From Bdellovibrionales bacterium (GTDB taxonomy: Bacteria; Bdellovibrionota; Bdellovibrionia; Bdellovibrionales; Bdellovibrionaceae), in assembly GCA_016713585.1 (NCBI GenBank), contig JADJOV010000009.1, positions 1-34,753 of the forward strand: DNA of 34,753 nt, written 5' to 3'. Made by a program: the position numbers and the translations under genes. The notes under the pieces were generated by a model. It worked only from the letters and a program-made list of their open reading frames with translations, was not told the DNA's origin and did no database searches. Below, one piece after another: positions 1 to 9,148 of this stretch. Numbering within the stretch: position 1 is the first letter of the stretch; each line of letters starts with the position of its first letter.

Positions 1-150
1 GAAGAAAAATTCTGCTTCTGGAGTTGTTTTTTTTTATCGGATATCTTGGCCTAGGCCAGAATTTTTCGATTTAGCCTGGCTTTCACACACTTGCTTTGGA
101 ATTCAGTAGTTCCTTGCGATCACATTACCACCCTCTTGGGCTGCAAAATA

Positions 151-1512
151 ATGCGGCAAAAAGTGGGCCCTTTCTCCTCTGACCTCCACGGGGTCTGCCG
201 TGCTCTCGATTGAACAAATTAAAATCTCTTCAGATTAAGCAAACCCTTGAGGGGACTTTAGTATTTTCTGGGCCCAGGTGAGATTTCCAACCTTAAGCCT
301 CACACCTTCTGGACATTTTTATTTTCCTCAAGGATGCTAGCAGCCACAGATTTCGTCAATCATGTTCAGAGGTACAATTCAAAGTTAAAATTTAAACCTC
401 CTGATGGTCTCGAAGTCATCGTCCGTGGTCGGATCGGGTCTAATGAGCACGCGGAAGATACCAGATCCTTTATAAACAATGGAACCCTTCGGTGCGGGGC
501 CTTACAAAAAGCCTTTGAGCAGCTCAGGGAGAGGCTTTAAAGGAAGGTCCTCTTCCCCGATCTCTGTTCGAAAGAAGCCCATCCCAGCTGACCCCTAGGA
601 CATGTAGCAACTGTAATTTCCCAAACTGGGGCGGCAACTGAGATGTCCCGAAGATTCTGTCTCGTTGAGGTCCAGGAGTTGAAACTCACGGCTGCACCGA
701 CTCTTGTGAAAAGAAGAAGGTTCCGCTGTAAAATCAAAGAAGCTTTGATTATGACAATCAAAGGATGTACCACAAGTTGATGTTATAATAACCGGTCGGG
801 GCGTACCTCTATTTTCGAGGATCTCGGGGCCTTTAACGATGAAATTCTTGGCAAGAGCCACCGCCGCCCGCCTGATTCCGATCATTCTGCCGTTGGCCAT
901 GAAATCGATTTTACGATTTCTGATTTCGTGCGGGACCTTCGAGCGTCCGCTACACTTCTCCGCTGCGGCTGAATTGGCCGCCAAAGTTCCCAAGAGGTCT
1001 CAGAACGACTTCAGAAATTTAAAACGTTTTTTGTTTAACCTTGAACGAAAATTGAAAACTTTGGGACAGGTTCTTTAATGACATAAACAGTTGATTGACC
1101 CAAAGCGAAAGCTTCAGGAGGCTTCCTCTTTTGTCATGATGATCTTAACACTAGGCTTGAGATGGAATTCAGCGTCAAATCAAAGACAAGCTTTTGCTTT
1201 CTTGAAACTTAAAACCCAGCGAATCATACATCCAAAAAGTCTTGAAAAGATCGCGAAACAACGCCGCCATCTACTCAAAAAGAAATGACCTTTAATTTTC
1301 ACTTCAATCGCTTGAAATTTGCGAAATAACGCTTGCAGAGATGAAAGCTCTTATAACCAGAACCTACTCTCTAATGGTTGATCAGGCTACCATTGGTGAC
1401 CTTAAATGGGGCCCCCGTACGTTCGGTCAATCAACCTGAAAAACCAAGACTGTTGAAATTCAACTAGCTGGAGGGTAAGGGTTTCGAGGAAGTCCAAACG
1501 CTTATTGAATAA
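151..1512 (+). CDS. xseA: Exodeoxyribonuclease VII large subunit (frameshifted)
   Basis: Large subunit of exonuclease VII, which degrades single-stranded DNA to oligonucleotides together with XseB in the cytoplasm. Readable in order across all three frames: an N-terminal OB fold with remnants of 'WAQ-EISNLK' and 'SGHFYF' (about 260-340), 'DGLEVIVRGR' (about 400-435), 'GALQKAFEQLRERL' (about 495-537), the 'IFEDLGAFNDEIL' block (about 810-850), then 'SAVGHEIDFTISDFVRDLRA' (about 890-950), which is the family's GHETD-type motif, and a C-terminal 'TRTYSLM' and 'TVEIQLAGG' region. The 1.36-kb span suits a protein of about 450 aa. The start at ATG 151 gives MRQKVGPFSSD and is tentative. xseB begins 3 bp after the TAA at 1510. 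At least eight indels break the frame. Family identity is confident; whether the gene works is unknown. Confidence 0.85.
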
Positions 1513-1515
1513 TAC

Positions 1516-1766
1516 ATGGCGTGAATCATAGAACACGCCCCTGGAGGAATTTGAATGGATTTTGGAAAAGCTGAAGCGTCTTGAAGACATTGTCGGCCTT
1601 ATGGAAAAAGGAGTTGGCCCCTGAAGAATCTCTTAAGCTTTTGAGGAGGGCGTCAAGCTTTCTCGCGAGTGTCAGAAAAATTGGTTGAAGCTGAAGCCCA
1701 GGTTAAAAAGCTGACTGGCTTTGATGCAGACGGAAACCCTGACTGGAGCCTTTTCTGAAGGTTGAG
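1516..1766 (+). CDS. xseB: Exodeoxyribonuclease VII small subunit (frameshifted)
   Basis: Small subunit of exonuclease VII. The span (about 83 codons) and position directly after xseA fit. Stitching frames gives the family pattern: 'WILEKL-RLEDIVGLMEKG' (about 1555-1613), then 'PEESLKLFEEGVKLSRECQ' (about 1618-1675), then 'KKLVEAEAQVKKLTGFDADG' (about 1677-1735). These are the two helices that form the helical bundle binding XseA. ATG 1516 follows the xseA stop by 3 bp, so the pair is probably co-translated. The end is uncertain: TGA at 1756 or TGA at about 1764, depending on a final indel. The frame is interrupted about four times. Confidence 0.85.
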
Positions 1767-2660
1767 GACGCGCTGAGTGAATCCACCTGACGCTGAAATT
1801 TGAAAACGCGCCCCCATTCCTCGTCGATGATTTTTTAGTTCGCTACTTTGAACTTTTCTCGACTGTTGATTTTTTTGCTCCGCGCCTTCTGGTTGAATCA
1901 ATGTCTTATTTACTCATACCGGCGGGAAACGTTTTCGCCGGGTGTTGGCGCTGCTCGTCGCTGAGCATTACAATCAGGACTTATTGCGTAGATCCTACCG
2001 TGGGCCGCCGCAGTTGAGCTTAGTTCATACTTATTCTCTCTTATTCATGATGATCTCCTGCATGGACAACGACGATTTCCGTCGCGGCAAACCCACCAAT
2101 CATAAAGTCTACGGCGAGGCGACAGCGCTTCTCGCCGAGATGGACTTCGTGACAGAAGCTTTTCAGTTACTGATGAAATACTATTCCCAAGACGCAGCTC
2201 TCGCCTGTCAACTTGTCGAGCGTCTCTGTACAGCTGCTGGTCCCCAGGGAATGGTCGGTGGACAGGCCTTGGATCTTCAAGCCGAAAAAGTTCCCCCCTC
2301 CCTGGCTGAGTTGAAGCAAATTCAGAAGCTGAAAACAGGCATGCTGATCCGAGTGACACTCGAAGGCGCAGCACTCGCCAGTGGAGCCTCAAAGAATGAC
2401 ACTCTGGCTCTTAAGTATTATGGCGAAGCCTTAGGGCTCGCATTTCAGATCGCTGATGACTTGTTAGATGCAGAACAAGGGGATCAATCTAAGCTTTGTG
2501 TCGCTTCTGGGTCTTGATGGCAAAAAAGAGCTCCTGCTCGAAACTAGTGTTAAAGCTAAAGAGTTTCTAAATAAACTGACACAGCCAAATGTTTTCTCCT
2601 GCAATTGATCGATTACAATATGAATCGAAAAGTTTAATGCCACGCTACGGAGGATGTTGA
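1767..2660 (+). CDS. ispA: Polyprenyl (farnesyl/geranylgeranyl) diphosphate synthase (frameshifted)
   Basis: Short-chain isoprenyl diphosphate synthase that condenses IPP with allylic diphosphates; the typical third gene after xseA and xseB. Visible: 'IPAGKRFRRVLALLVAEHY' (lysine/arginine IPP-binding region), the first aspartate-rich motif area ending 'CMDNDDFRRGKPTNHKVYGE', 'GPQGMVGGQALDLQAE', 'KTGMLIRVTLEGAALASG', and the second motif 'AFQIADDLLDAEQGDQ'. In the first motif the DNA at about 2035-2062 reads I-H-D-D-L only in a different frame, so an inserted and a lost base flank it. After the second motif about a dozen residues of the usual G-K-D-K stretch are absent before 'SFVSLLGLDGKKELL'. 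The C-terminus ends at TGA 2658-2660. The start is uncertain (about 1767-1790). Confidence 0.85.
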
Positions 2661-2662
2661 GA

Positions 2663-3662
2663 ATGTTTAGAGTCTTTAGCATGTTTAAATTTGTTGTTGT
2701 TGGTGCTGCTGCTTTTTCCGCTGTTGTCTTGTCAAACAACAAAATCAAAAAAGATCTTGAGACCTCCACTCGGTCATCGACTTTAGTACCTCACCTGAAA
2801 GCCCCGGGGTAGAATCCAGCACGATAAGCATGAAAGAGGCGGACAGGAGGCCACCTCTCCTTCTGATTCGCCCCTGGAGGGAAAAGACCCTGATCAGATG
2901 ACCATGCCTCCCACAAGTCGTCGACAACATTCCGAAGATTGGCCTGATTCTCTGGTCCCGGGGAGCGAAAGCTTTCGCCCATAGTTGAGTTTTGCACGAA
3001 TTTGAGCGTGAAAATTCCGATATACGCTATCGCTGGACTTGAGTTTGGCGCTCCATGGCTGCACTTTATGCCTGGAAGCGGTTTTGCCAATGATGTTGAG
3101 TGGCAAATGATGAAACTTAAAACTGAGCGGCTAGAGAAGCGTTGGATTGATCCACAAAGTACTTTTGATTTTTTTTTAGATTTGGCCTTTCAAAAGTCAA
3201 GGTCTGAAAATTTAAAACTTCCCTTGCTTGCGTAGCCTACAACTTAGCGAAAAGTCAACTCTACGTTATGAGTCGGGGACCCCTCCGGCAGCTTCTACTC
3301 TTTATTGCTGGCCTTATCCCCCCACTTATGAAGCCTACTCATCGAACATTAGCGGCGTCCGTGATCCAGCTCCTCGCAGACTACCTGCGGTCAAGGGGCT
3401 ACTGTCATTGTCTATGTGAATGTTCTTTCAGGAAAGCAACATGGATCAATTGTTGGCGACAAAGAAAGCCTCGAGAATATTATCTGGCAGGAGATTGCCA
3501 CGTCCTTGACTAAGAACCCACAGGGAATAGATCATATCATTCAATTGAATCTCTTGGGGGCTTTAGCCTGCTTGCATTTGAGAGGAAGAGAGATTTTACA
3601 GAAGGGTGCAGAACTCGGATCATTAGCTGTCAAGACGCTTTGCTCATAAATTGAATCTCTAG
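2663..3662 (+). CDS. Patatin-like protein with Glu in place of the nucleophile Ser (frameshifted)
   Basis: Patatin-like phospholipase fold, starting 2 bp after ispA. The start ATG 2663 has a GGAGG upstream and gives MFRVFSMFKFVVVGAAAF, one hydrophobic N-terminal segment (membrane anchor or signal). The core begins near 2930: 'PKIGLIL' followed by a disrupted glycine-rich oxyanion loop and 'AKAFAH', then 'IPIYAIAGLEFGA' (about 3013-3052). The position of the GxSxG nucleophile elbow therefore reads G-L-E-F-G. Further on, 'FANDVEWQMMKLK', 'LSGKQHGSIVGDKESLENII' and 'QGIDHIIQLNLLGA' are readable. No Asp-Gly dyad was recognised. At least five indels are present. Fold assignment is moderately confident; lipase activity is doubtful given the missing serine. 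Confidence 0.6.
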
Positions 3663-3688
3663 ATTCCAATTGGTTTCTAGGGTTTTTT
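3659..3688 (+). terminator. Possible intrinsic terminator after the patatin-like gene
   Basis: CTAGA (3659-3663) can pair with TCTAG (3676-3680) around a CCAATTGG centre, followed by GG and six T residues at 3683-3688. The stem is short, so this is only a plausible terminator. It overlaps the end of the preceding reading frame. Confidence 0.4.
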
Positions 3689-3726
3689 AGCTTGTTTGGG
3701 GTACTTTAAATCAGGAAGGATCTCAT

Positions 3727-5050
3727 ATGCGAACTCCACTCGAGAATATTTCAATCTTTAGGGAACGGCGAGAAAGAATTATCCCAGAACTCCGTGGGTC
3801 AGCGCTGATTGGCTGCTCATCCCGAGAAAATTCGTAACCATGATGTTGGTTTTCCTATCGACAAGATTCAAATTTCTATTATTTAACTGGCCACGAAGAG
3901 CCCCATTCAATTCTAATTATCGTCCAGGACAAACACCTGAAACAGTGATGTTTGTCCGACCCGTGATCGTGATAAAGAAACTTGGGATGGTTTTCGCTTT
4001 GGTCCTGAGGAGTTGAGAAACGTTTGGAATCGCCAAAGCCTATCCGATTGCTGAATTTCCTCAAATGGCACCTCAACTCCTCAAGGGCTTCGATTCCGTT
4101 CACTATCGGATTAGAAAAATTACGAGGCTGACAATTTGGTTTTGGGCGCTTCTTGAAACACTCAAGGGAATGCAGGGGTCGAACTGGGCTTGGATTTTTG
4201 ACCATACATGACGCCGATACCTTCCTTGGTGAGTTTCGCCTTATTAAACAGAACCAGAACTTGTAGCTTTAAGACAGGGCTGCAAAATCACAGCCAGGGC
4301 ACCTTGCGCCATGAAGTTTACGAAGCCTGGCGTATCTGGAACGACAGGTTCAAGCAGTCCTGGCCCACCATTTTTATTCAAAGGCGCTGCTCGTGAAGGC
4401 TATAATTATATTGTAGCGTCTGGAGATAGCGCAACGACCTTGCATTATAACTTCAACGACCAGCCGTGCAAATCCGGAGATCTTTTGTTGATTGATTCGG
4501 AGCGAGTACAATTATTTCACTGGCGATATTACCTCGCACTTTTCCCGTCAACGGCAAATTTACCCATGAGCAGGCCGAGGTCTATCAAGCCCGTTCTTAA
4601 GGTTCAAAAGCAAATTATTGATTCAATTAAGCCCGGGGTTGTTTTTGCGGACCTTCATCAAATGGGCATTTCACTGTTGACAGATCAAATGCTGAACTTG
4701 GATTTTTCAGCGGGCGAAAACAGGATATTACGATGGTCTTTTGTATAAAAATACTATCCCATGGAATTGGACACTGGTTAGGAATGGATGTCCACGATTG
4801 TGGCTTATATTTCAAAAATGGTCAGGCTCGACCCATCGAAGAAAATATGTGTTTTACAGTCGAACCTGGACTCTATATTCCGGCAGATGATGAAGGTGCC
4901 CCAGCCAAATACCGAGGCATCGGAATCCGTATCGAGGATAACATTCGCGTGACTCGACAGGGTTGTGAAAACATGACCTCAACCGCACCAAAAGAGATTC
5001 AAGATCTAGAGAAAGTGATTGGGATTGGATTAGAACCCGGCTCTCCATGA
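3727..5050 (+). CDS. pepP: Xaa-Pro aminopeptidase (aminopeptidase P, M24B; frameshifted)
   Basis: Dinuclear-metal peptidase that removes N-terminal residues before proline. The start ATG 3727 has AGGAAGG upstream and gives 'MRTPLENISIFRERRERI'. N-terminal AMP_N domain: 'RNHDVGFPYRQDSNFYYLTG' can be assembled over about 3830-3890, then 'FVRP-DRDKETWDGFRFGP' (about 3950-4005). Catalytic pita-bread domain: 'GYNYIVASGDSATTLHYNFN' (about 4400-4458), 'GDLLLID' followed by a frame change into the aspartate-ligand region, 'SHGIGHWLGMDVHDCGLYF' (about 4757-4812, histidine ligand), and 'MCFTVEPGLYIP' (about 4847-4882, glutamate ligand), 'YRGIGIRIEDNI'. About 440 aa in total, normal for PepP. The stop overlaps the next start (ATGA at 5047-5050), suggesting coupling. 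Many indels. Confidence 0.88.
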
Positions 5051-6515
5051 GGTCGGAAATTCTTTTGGTGACTCTGAATTCAACTTATCAGCATTCATCC
5101 GTGGGGCTTAGGTATTTACATGCAAATCTTCAGGAGTTCGCTTCTCGCTCGGAGATTCTTGAGCTGACCATTAATCAACATCCCAGGGATATGGCTGAAA
5201 AGATTCTTGCCAAAGCGCCTAAACTTGTCGGCTTTGGCGTCTATATTTGGAATACCAAAATAACCGAAGAAGTGATTCGCATTCTTAGAGCGGTCAACTC
5301 GGATTTGTTAATCGTCCTTGCGGACCAGAGGTCAGTCACGAGACGCAGGGACAGTCTATTGTTGAGCTTTGCGATTATGTCATTCAGTTGAAGGAGACTT
5401 TGGCCTTTATGATTTCTGTAAGAAGTGGTCTGAGGGTCAATTGCCCCCTGATAAAATAATCAAAATGTCTTTGCCGAATTAAGTAACATTCGACTTCCCT
5501 ACAGAGAATATTCTGATGAGGATATTCAGAACAGAGTTATCTATGTTGAAGCCTCACGGGGCTGCCCGTTTAGATGCGAATATTGTTTATCCTCTCTAGA
5601 TAAAAGTGTTCGTAATTTTCCTATCGATCTGTTTTTAGCTGAGATTCAGCTTTTGTTGGATCGTGGGGCAAAAGAATTTAAGTTTGTTGATCGAACCTTT
5701 AACTTAAGCCCTTCTATCAGCCACAAAATTCTTGATTTTTTCTTAAAGAAAATTAATCTAGGCTTGTTTTTGCATTTTGAAATGGTACCAGGACCGACTG
5801 CCTGATGGGTTGAAATCTCTGATAGAACAGTTTCCAAAAGGCTCTCTTCAGTTTGAAATTGGAATTCAAACATGGAATCCCGCTGTCGCCGCTCTCGTCA
5901 GTCGTAAGCAAGATTACCAACTGATTTCACAAAACCTGCATATCTTCGGAGAACAACCGCCGTCCACACTCACGCAGATCTCAGTGTGGGTTTGCCTGGA
6001 GAAACTCGGAGGAGTTTTGGCTCTGGCTTTGACGCCTTTGTGGCTCTTCATCCAGATGAAATACAGGTTGGCCTATTGAAAAGTCTCAAAGGAACTCCAA
6101 TAGTTCGTCACAACGTCGAGTTCAAGATGGTCTATCAGAAGGAACCTCCTTTTCAAATTTTGCAGAACAAAGATCTGACTTTTTTTGAGCTTCAAAGGGC
6201 GGTTCGCTTTGCTAAGTTTTGGGACCTTTATGGAAACAGTGGGCACTTTCTTGGGTTTATCGAAGCCCTCAAGCTTTATTCCACTCATCGCGACCATCCT
6301 TCTTTCTTTTGGGAATTTTTTGAGTTTCTAGAATTTATTGAAACCCGACATGCTGAGAGTCATGGAATTTCGTTGATAAACCTTTTCGAAACTGCTTGGA
6401 ACTGGTTGAACTCAAATGGCCAGAAAAAACTGAATACCACCGAACTCTTCTGATTGCTGACTTATTGAGAGAAAAGAAGAGAGATATTCCAAAGTTTTTA
6501 AGGCCTTCTTCCTGA
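5047..6515 (+). CDS. B12-binding radical SAM protein, DUF4080 type (frameshifted)
   Basis: Cobalamin-binding radical SAM protein of unknown substrate. N-terminal B12-binding fold: 'MRSEILLVTLNSTYQHSSVG', 'LVGFGVYIWN'. The radical SAM core starts with 'YVEASRGCPFRCEYCLSSLD' (about 5540-5600), giving a Cx3Cx2C motif for the 4Fe-4S cluster. It continues through 'FKFVDRTFN' (about 5680-5702), 'FEIGIQTWNP', and after a frame change 'SVGLPGETRRSFG' (about 5980-6016). The C-terminal 'QVGLLKSLKGTP' and final 'LIADLLREKKRDIPKFLRP' match the DUF4080 extension. The family usually does B12-dependent methylation or related chemistry, but no substrate can be assigned. Starts inside the pepP stop. At least five indels. 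Confidence 0.8.
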
Positions 6516-6601
6516 TTGGCCTCGGTTGAACTCAACATGGCAAAATATTTCTTTCTTTCTGCGTTGGTATCCAATACCGTTATTAGCAGAGGGGAAAAAT
6601 T

Positions 6602-7468
6602 ATGATCAAATCGAGCCTTTGCCTACTGGTGCTGTCGCAACTTCTAATATCTATGGCCTTTGCCTTTCCGTTGCCAACCCTGGCAAAACAAGCAGAGGAT
6701 TGCTCTATGGTCCAGTGCCCTCGACCTTGGTGAGATAAGGATTTCGAGGCATTATGGCCCTTTCAAACTGCTCTGAAAGTCTCATGCAGCAGGGAGGGCG
6801 TCTGATTCAGATTTTGGCTTAATATTAACAAATGGGCACTGTTATGAAGGCGGATTTACGCGTCCGGGAAGCTACGTCTTTGGTGTCCCTAGTCGACGCA
6901 CTTTTACCTTGTTAAACTCTGCCGCAAAATCCGTTGGAAGAGTCACTGCAAGAGTGGTGGTCTATTCAACAATGACGAATACCGATATGACCATCTATCA
7001 GTTGCGAGAAACCTATTCTGAAATCAAGACCAAATTTGGGATTCGCCCTCTGACACTTTCTTCCCAACACCCTTCGCAAACCACACCCATGGAGGTCGTT
7101 GGGGTCTTTGACTTAGAGAGGATATTCTTGTCAAATTGAAGCTTTCATCACCACCAATGCGTGAAGAAAGATTGGTTCTTCAGTGATTCAATTCCTGATA
7201 CTCATGGGGTGCCCAAAAGAAACTATTGGAAACCTCTGAAATCTCAATTATCTTAGCAGGTACAAAGACAGTTATTGGCGTGAATAATACAGGGAATGAG
7301 AGCGGCGAAAGATGCACGATGAACAACCCCTGCGAAATTGATCAAAATGGAGAAGTGACCTCCAATAAAGGCTATTCCTATGGTCAACAAACCTATTGGG
7401 TTTACTCTTGCCTAAATAAAAGTAAGGAAATTGATCTGACTATTCCTGGGTGTTTGTTACCTCACTAA
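6602..7468 (+). CDS. Secreted trypsin-like serine protease (S1 family, frameshifted)
   Basis: ATG 6602 has GAGGGG upstream and encodes a signal peptide, 'MIKSSLCLLVLSQLLISMAF', with a likely cut after AFA. Assembled across frames: 'LTNGHCYEGGF' (about 6825-6858) fits the S1 histidine motif (T-A-G-H-C type), 'NTDMTIYQL' (about 6979-7005) fits the catalytic aspartate block (N-D-x-A-L type), and the area around 7227-7260 ('...ETSEISIILAGTKTVIGVN') lies where G-x-S-G-x-P is expected but is garbled. The end 'NKSKEIDLTIPGCLLPH' has paired cysteines. About 289 aa. Probably periplasmic or exported. At least five indels; the serine motif cannot be read cleanly, so activity cannot be judged. Confidence 0.6.
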
Positions 7469-7698
7469 TTTAGGGCTCTCCCATGAGAAAGAAAATCCTC
7501 TGCTTTGGCGAGGTCGCCTTATGAAATCTTTCACCATGGCGCTCATGGAGTTTGGTACCAAAGAAAGTACTGCTGTCGCGACTTTTCCCGCCGTCCTTGT
7601 GGATAATGGTGGACAGCTGACTGGATGGGGATAGTTTGAGCTGGTCTCATATTCGGTCTTTTTTAGTGGAGCGACAAACCAGAGAGGCACTCGTCTGA
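7469..7698. other. Unassigned stretch between convergent genes
   Basis: Lies between the protease (+) and the helicase (-). The + strand has ATG 7487 (MRKKILCFGEVAL then a stop) and a short readable segment 'MKSFTMALMEFGTKESTAVA' (from about 7521). The - strand is also open for about 96 codons. Neither resembles a family I recognise. It may contain the eroded tail of the protease gene. Confidence 0.3.
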
Positions 7699-9071
7699 TT
7701 AAGTTCTGGGAGCTCTCAAAGACAGACCTCGGAGGCTCCCACTGCAATGGATTTTAGGACTCACAGACAGATGCCTAATTTTCGAGGACCTGCCCTCTGC
7801 TTTTGCAAACTTGTTTGGCTTATCTAATCGACCAATGGTCTTTGAACTTGGCTTACTGACTGTCTTCTTCGATCCATCAAAGCCTTTCTTCTGGTCAAGT
7901 TTTTTATTTTTATACCGATTTGATCTGTCTGAAAATTCGCGCTCAATAAAGGAAAAATTCTCTGTGACTTTAATTTCGTGCGCGCCCTGCAAATAGGGTT
8001 TTATCTTTTGATACATTTTTGTATCTGAAGAAGTCACAAAAGTAATGGCCTGACCGGATCGGCCCGCTCGCGCCGTTCTTCCAATACGATGAAGAAAATC
8101 TTCGGCCTGAAATGGAAGGTCAAAGTTTATGACATGATCGACATGAGGCACATCAATTCCACGAGCCAACAAATCTGTGGCGACGATAATTCGGATTTCT
8201 CCTTCACGGAACTGACGTACGACTCGGTTTCTGTGTCCTTGAGATTGTCCTCCATGAATTAAGCCCATCGAATAGCCATACTCTTCCAAATACTGACCCA
8301 TTCTTTCACAACTCCCTGGCTGCCAGCCAAATGATGATCACCTGGCTGTACTTTGGTTGAGCTCATCCAAAAGACGATCATTTTTGCAAACTCTATCAAT
8401 ATACAAAATCCTTTGAGTGAGGCTCTACACCAGTTTTCTGCCTGCGCCGGAACGAATTTAACAGGTGGGTTACTTCATAAATCTCTGTGCAATAGTTCTG
8501 GACGGTGGGATTGAAGTTTGCTGAAACATCAAGGTTTGTGTTTGGTCCGTGTTATCTTTTGAATATTCTCTAGCTGGGAGCAAAGCCCATGTCCAGCATT
8601 CGATCGTAGCCTCATCGATCACGATATGTTGAACATTTTGTAAAGTTGCTTATCACTTCAAGTGATCACTCAACCCCAGGCGTACTAATAATCAGGCGTG
8701 GATTGCTCCTTCTTCAAAGCACTAAATTGCTTTTGTGCAATTCTTGGAATCTCCAAGCCAATCACTAAGCTGCATGACACCAAGGAAATTCAGCAATAAA
8801 GATCCAAAAAGACCCGGCGGAATTTGCTGGGCCATTTCTGGACGACTTTGGCGCCAGAACTGGGGTTCAGCTCGAGCCTCTGGATTCCTCTCATGAAAGA
8901 GCCAATGGGCAGAGCAAAATACAATGTTTTTGCCACTTCCCGTTCAGTGCCACGACGGGATCAGGTCAGTCCCTTGATAATCTCTGGAACCGCCTTCCGA
9001 GATTGAACATCTGTTGGTTTGGTGATTGCCATCTTCTCGAGACCCTTCATCAGAACGGGGGACAGGGCCAT
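7699..9071 (-). CDS. DEAD-box ATP-dependent RNA helicase (RhlE-like, frameshifted)
   Basis: RNA helicase that unwinds RNA duplexes with ATP. Reading on the minus strand: 'MALSPVLMKGLEKMAITKPT' with Q motif 'PTDVQS' (about 9071-8995), a damaged GSGKT Walker A near 8930, 'IVIDEA' with 'DRMLDMGF' recoverable by one indel (about 8635-8575, motif II), 'TLMFSA-FNPTVQ' (about 8545-8500, motif III). The C-terminal helicase domain is clean in one frame: 'GLIHGGQSQGHRNRVVRQF', 'IIVATDLLARGIDVPHVDHV', 'INFDLPFQAEDFLHRIGRTA' (motifs IV-VI, about 8270-8070). A basic tail (K/R/S-rich, 7960-7780) follows, typical of RhlE types. The stop is uncertain (7699 in the main frame; an indel would end it near 7760). 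Confidence 0.85.
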
Positions 9072-9148
9072 TTCGCGAAAGTATTAAGATTTGGGAGTTG
9101 AGTTTTGGAGTTTGCTAGTTTTGTGGATACATTCAGGCAGAAAGCCAT

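Noticed and set aside
1653..1901. Minus-strand ORF opposite xseB and ispA.
   Set aside because: Shadow of two well-recognised plus-strand genes.
2000..2100. Programmed ribosomal frameshifting to explain frame changes in ispA and other genes.
   Set aside because: Shifts are everywhere, in both directions, and without slippery sequences plus downstream structure.
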